In this document: one piece after another, positions 5,988 to 8,497 of the stretch
How the letters are laid out: each line of letters begins with the position of its first letter
Position numbering within the stretch: position 1 is the stretch's first letter
Origin: Planctomycetales bacterium
GTDB taxonomy: Bacteria > Planctomycetota > Phycisphaerae > SM23-33
NCBI GenBank assembly: GCA_030631085.1
Contig: DAOVLV010000057.1
Location: 1-8,497, forward strand
Reading direction: 5' to 3'
DNA: 8,497 nucleotides
The notes under the pieces: generated by a model
Told to the model about the DNA's origin: nothing
Databases searched by the model: none
What the model saw: the letters and a program-made list of their open reading frames with translations, nothing else
Position numbers and translations under genes: made by a program

Positions 5988-8120
5988 ATGAAGATTCGCT
6001 GGAAACTACTGATTTTGCTGTTGGCGATTGCATTGGTGCCTCTTATTGCCGGGACCGTTTTGAACCGCGCCCATATGCGTCGTCTTGGAGCCCAACTGGC
6101 ATCGGACAGACGGGAGATACTCACAAAAAACGCCCGACATCATCTCCGGCACATCGTGGACAACTACGGTGAGATACTCACACGCGATGCCGAGATTCTG
6201 GAGTATGCCCTGTACATCCAAGCCCACGAAGTCGAAGATAGACTTGCCGGGAATCCGCCGGAATCGCCACAACTGTTCTTTTCAAAAGACTACGACAAGG
6301 GCGTTAATCTACCGGAAGGCATAGCCTTCTCCGACAAGCACTTTCGTCTCGATTCGGAAGGTAAAACCGCCCCGATTCAGGTTACCTACGACCAGCAGGT
6401 TTGCGTCCTTGCGCCGGGGGTGAACCGAGAGGCTGTCGCCGACGACCTTGGGCGTCTCTCGACGATGCCGGAAGTGTATCGCCTCCTCCACAATTCCAAC
6501 GCCACACGCATGTATTGGCAGTACACGTCGCTGGAGACGGGAATCCACACCTGCTATCCCGGACACGGCGGTTATCCGAGCGACTACGACTCGCAAAAAC
6601 GCCATTGGTACGCCCAGGCGAGGGATAAAGATTCTCTCATCTGGACCTTGCCGGCGCCGGAGGTCTCTACGCGAACGATTGTGCTGACGCTGGCTACGCC
6701 TGTGCGTCGTCCTGACGGGTCATTTGCCGGAGTAACGGCCATTGACGTTCCGCTTGGCGGCATCTTCGGTGAACTGACGCTTCCGGAGCAATGGTCCGAC
6801 GATGCGTCAACGGTGCTCGTTTTCCCAGGCCAGTCCGGCGACGAGACCGAGGGGAAACTGGTAATCCTTGCCCAGCAAAGTTACGCCGGACACGGAAAGG
6901 ACTGGCGCGGGCCTGAACTGAAGCAGTATCTCGTATCCGAAGACGCCGACGAGTTGAAGGCGCTGATGAACGATGCGGTGGCAGGAAAATCCGGCGTGCG
7001 GAAGATGCGGTATAAGGGTCGGGAGGCCTTATGGGCCTACGGCGCCGGCAGAGCGAACGAGGCGTTTCCCGTCGTTATCGTGCCCTACGAAAAAGTCGTC
7101 GCTGAAGCCGCAGAGGCCGAAAAATACGTCCTGGACAGAATGGCTGACAACATGAAGATCGCGGGGGCCGTCATGTTCGGCGTTGTTATTGTGGTGGTAA
7201 TTGTGGCATTTTTCATCTCGCGTAGCGTAACCAGGCCTCTGGTTCATCTCGCCGATGCCGCTGAAAAACTCGCAGCCGGCGATTACGGCGCAAACGTGCA
7301 AATACGAACCGGCGACGAATTGCAGCACCTTGGCGAGATATTTAATGACATGGGACCGAAACTTCGCCAACACGAGAGTATGCAACGGTCTCTGGCTGTG
7401 GCGATGGAGATACAACAGCAACTGTTACCACAGGAGTCGCCGAAGATAGACGGCTTTGATGTTGCCGGAACGAGCATCTATTGCGACGAGACCGGCGGGG
7501 ATTACTACGACTTCATCGACCTTGTGGACCTTGGGGCCGGCAAACTTGGCATCGCCGTCGGCGACGTTACAGGGCACGGGATAGGAGCGGCCTTGCTGAT
7601 GGCGTCGGCGCGGGGCGTTCTTCGCAGCCACGCCGGTAGGCACGGCGGAGACCTGAGCGAACTGTTCAGCGTGTTGAACACGCACCTTGTCAGGGACACC
7701 GGCGAGACGCGGTTTATGACGCTGTTTTACGGTGTGCTGGACGCGACGACTCGCTCGCTGAAGTGGACCTCCGGCGGGCACGACCCTGCCATCTGGTTGA
7801 GGCGAGGCATGGGGAAGATCGAAGAACTGCCCAACACCGGCGTGCCGCTGGGGATTCTCGAAGGCGCTACTTTCGAGCGAGTCGAACCTGTTACGCTGGA
7901 GGCCGGTGATGTCATCGCCATCGGCACCGACGGTATATGGGAGGCTGCCAATGCCGCCGGCGATATGTTCGGAAAGGACCGGATGCGAGAAGCCCTGTCA
8001 GCGTCGGCCGAAAAGTCCGCTGCCGAAATCCACACCGCCGTCGTCGCCGCCGTTCACGAATTCCTGGGACAAACGCACCAGCAGGACGACATAACACTGG
8101 TAATCATCAAAGCGCTGTAA
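5988..8120 (+). CDS. Membrane sensor phosphatase: Cache-HAMP-SpoIIE/RsbU-type PP2C
   Basis: A 710-residue inner-membrane signalling protein. An N-terminal membrane segment (about 5-25) is followed by a periplasmic Cache/PDC-like sensor region (about 30-385). That region contains the diagnostic pattern SDYDSQKRHWYAQA near 198-211 and a second-half LATPVRRPDGSFAGVTAIDV. A second membrane helix (391-410) leads into a HAMP domain (about 411-463), a short helical linker with the RsbU-type AMEIQQQLLP, and a SpoIIE/PP2C domain (about 488-710). Metal-site motifs are intact: GGDYYDF (D505, D508), GDVTGHG (D526), GTDG (D648) and QQDD (D700, D701). Such enzymes dephosphorylate an anti-sigma-factor antagonist (STAS protein) in partner-switching systems; neither an antagonist nor an anti-sigma kinase is encoded here. 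The ATG at 5988 starts directly before the membrane segment. A TTG at 5952, with GGAG four bases upstream, is a real alternative that would add 12 residues. The gene diverges from the acyl-CoA operon; the ligand is unknown, though Cache domains often bind small carboxylates or amino acids. Confidence 0.93.
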   Translation: MKIRWKLLILLLAIALVPLIAGTVLNRAHMRRLGAQLASDRREILTKNARHHLRHIVDNYGEILTRDAEILEYALYIQAHEVEDRLAGNPPESPQLFFSKDYDKGVNLPEGIAFSDKHFRLDSEGKTAPIQVTYDQQVCVLAPGVNREAVADDLGRLSTMPEVYRLLHNSNATRMYWQYTSLETGIHTCYPGHGGYPSDYDSQKRHWYAQARDKDSLIWTLPAPEVSTRTIVLTLATPVRRPDGSFAGVTAIDVPLGGIFGELTLPEQWSDDASTVLVFPGQSGDETEGKLVILAQQSYAGHGKDWRGPELKQYLVSEDADELKALMNDAVAGKSGVRKMRYKGREALWAYGAGRANEAFPVVIVPYEKVVAEAAEAEKYVLDRMADNMKIAGAVMFGVVIVVVIVAFFISRSVTRPLVHLADAAEKLAAGDYGANVQIRTGDELQHLGEIFNDMGPKLRQHESMQRSLAVAMEIQQQLLPQESPKIDGFDVAGTSIYCDETGGDYYDFIDLVDLGAGKLGIAVGDVTGHGIGAALLMASARGVLRSHAGRHGGDLSELFSVLNTHLVRDTGETRFMTLFYGVLDATTRSLKWTSGGHDPAIWLRRGMGKIEELPNTGVPLGILEGATFERVEPVTLEAGDVIAIGTDGIWEAANAAGDMFGKDRMREALSASAEKSAAEIHTAVVAAVHEFLGQTHQQDDITLVIIKAL

Positions 8121-8127
8121 CGCCAAA

Positions 8128-8157
8128 CGGCAAGCCGGTGTGAGGGCCGACTTGCCG
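8128..8157. terminator. Stem-loop between convergent genes, possible bidirectional terminator
   Basis: CGGCAAG (8128-8134) pairs perfectly with CTTGCCG (8151-8157). After one mismatch, CGG/CCG (8136-8138 with 8147-8149) extends the stem around an 8-base loop. It starts 7 bp after the phosphatase stop and lies about 30 bp beyond the stop of the opposing OmpA-like gene, as expected for a shared terminator. It lacks a proper T tract on either side: TTTGG follows on the minus strand, and CTTGG on the plus strand. Intrinsic termination may therefore be weak. Confidence 0.45.
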
Positions 8158-8188
8158 CTTGGTAAGTATCAGGGAATTGTGCGTTATT

Positions 8189-8497
8189 TTATTTTTCCGA
8201 CTGGACCACGCTACTGGAGGTCAGGAACCGGTCGGGTGGGACGATCCAGATTTCCACGCGGCGGTTGACCGGGTTGCCCTTGTTTCCGGCTTTGTTTGGT
8301 TCGACGGGGTGATACTTGCTGAATCCCATCGCTCCCATTCGCTTCTGGGCAACGCCGCCGATGGCGAGGACCTTCACGACGGCTCCGGCGCGGTGAAGCG
8401 ACAGGCCCCAGTTGGACTTATGCGCCCTGACGGTCGCGGGCTTGACCAGCGGTATGTCGTCGGTGTGTCCTGCCACGTAAATATGGAATGTTTTGGC
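8189..8497 (-). CDS. OmpA/MotB-type peptidoglycan-binding domain protein, C-terminal part (cut by window edge)
   Basis: The last 102 residues and TAA stop of a protein whose start lies beyond the window. The visible part is the C-terminal half of an OmpA-like domain, which anchors envelope proteins to the diaminopimelate of peptidoglycan in the periplasm. Motifs in order are YVAGHTDDIPL (7-17, with the ligand-binding Asp), NWGLSLHRAGAVVKVL (29-44, with Arg36), a GF.KYHPVEPN segment (58-68) and NRRVEIWIVPP (78-88). The GHTDD.P and NW.LS..RA forms are closer to MotB-like members than to classical OmpA porins. The protein could therefore be a MotB-type stator or a stand-alone OmpA-family lipoprotein; the missing N-terminus would decide. 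It converges on the phosphatase gene, with a 68-bp gap holding the stem-loop. Confidence 0.88.
   Translation of the reverse strand, partial: AKTFHIYVAGHTDDIPLVKPATVRAHKSNWGLSLHRAGAVVKVLAIGGVAQKRMGAMGFSKYHPVEPNKAGNKGNPVNRRVEIWIVPPDRFLTSSSVVQSEK

Noticed and set aside
1..8497. Mobile-element, prophage, defence or CRISPR features
   Set aside because: No transposase, integrase, terminal inverted repeats, direct-repeat array or tRNA-like sequence was seen on either strand, and base composition is even across the genes.

Overview
The window (8,497 bp, roughly 55-60% G+C, no RNA gene, insertion sequence or CRISPR array seen) looks like ordinary chromosomal DNA of a diderm bacterium. An OmpA/MotB-type peptidoglycan-binding domain supports an outer membrane. 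The mix of an ADP-forming acetate-CoA ligase, a CoA-transferase fused to an acetyltransferase, and a Cache-HAMP-PP2C phosphatase would fit an anaerobic planctomycete (Phycisphaerae-like) or a deltaproteobacterial-type lineage. This taxonomic guess is inference only.

Layout. Four genes lie head to tail on the minus strand and are read from about 5,870 down to base 1: an AcuC/class I HDAC-like deacetylase (5833-4688), a single-chain ADP-forming acetate/acyl-CoA ligase (4691-2589), an acetyl-CoA hydrolase/CoA-transferase fused to a C-terminal GNAT acetyltransferase (2575-704), and the first 223 codons of an MtnA-type methylthioribose-1-phosphate isomerase (671 to the window edge). The first two overlap by 4 bp (ATGA), and the next gaps are 13 and 32 bp, so the first three almost certainly form an operon that mtnA may share. 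A good -10 box lies upstream of the deacetylase. Diverging from it, on the plus strand, is a membrane-bound SpoIIE/RsbU-type PP2C phosphatase with a periplasmic Cache sensor and a HAMP domain (5988-8120). A short stem-loop separates it from a convergent, truncated OmpA/MotB-like gene on the minus strand (8497-8189).

How the genes may work together. Two of the operon enzymes interconvert acyl-CoA and free acid: the ligase with ATP/ADP and phosphate, and the transferase with another carboxylate. The operon also carries a lysine acetyltransferase-like domain and a lysine deacetylase. This is the same set of activities (CoA enzyme, GNAT, AcuC deacetylase) that in Bacillus acuABC and Salmonella Pat/CobB controls acetyl-CoA synthetase by reversible lysine acetylation, but here the GNAT is joined to a CoA-transferase. 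The best hypothesis for this window is therefore a self-regulated acetate/acyl-CoA switch. Catalytic residues are intact in all three enzymes, so none looks degenerate. mtnA (methionine salvage) has no obvious mechanistic link and may simply be co-transcribed.
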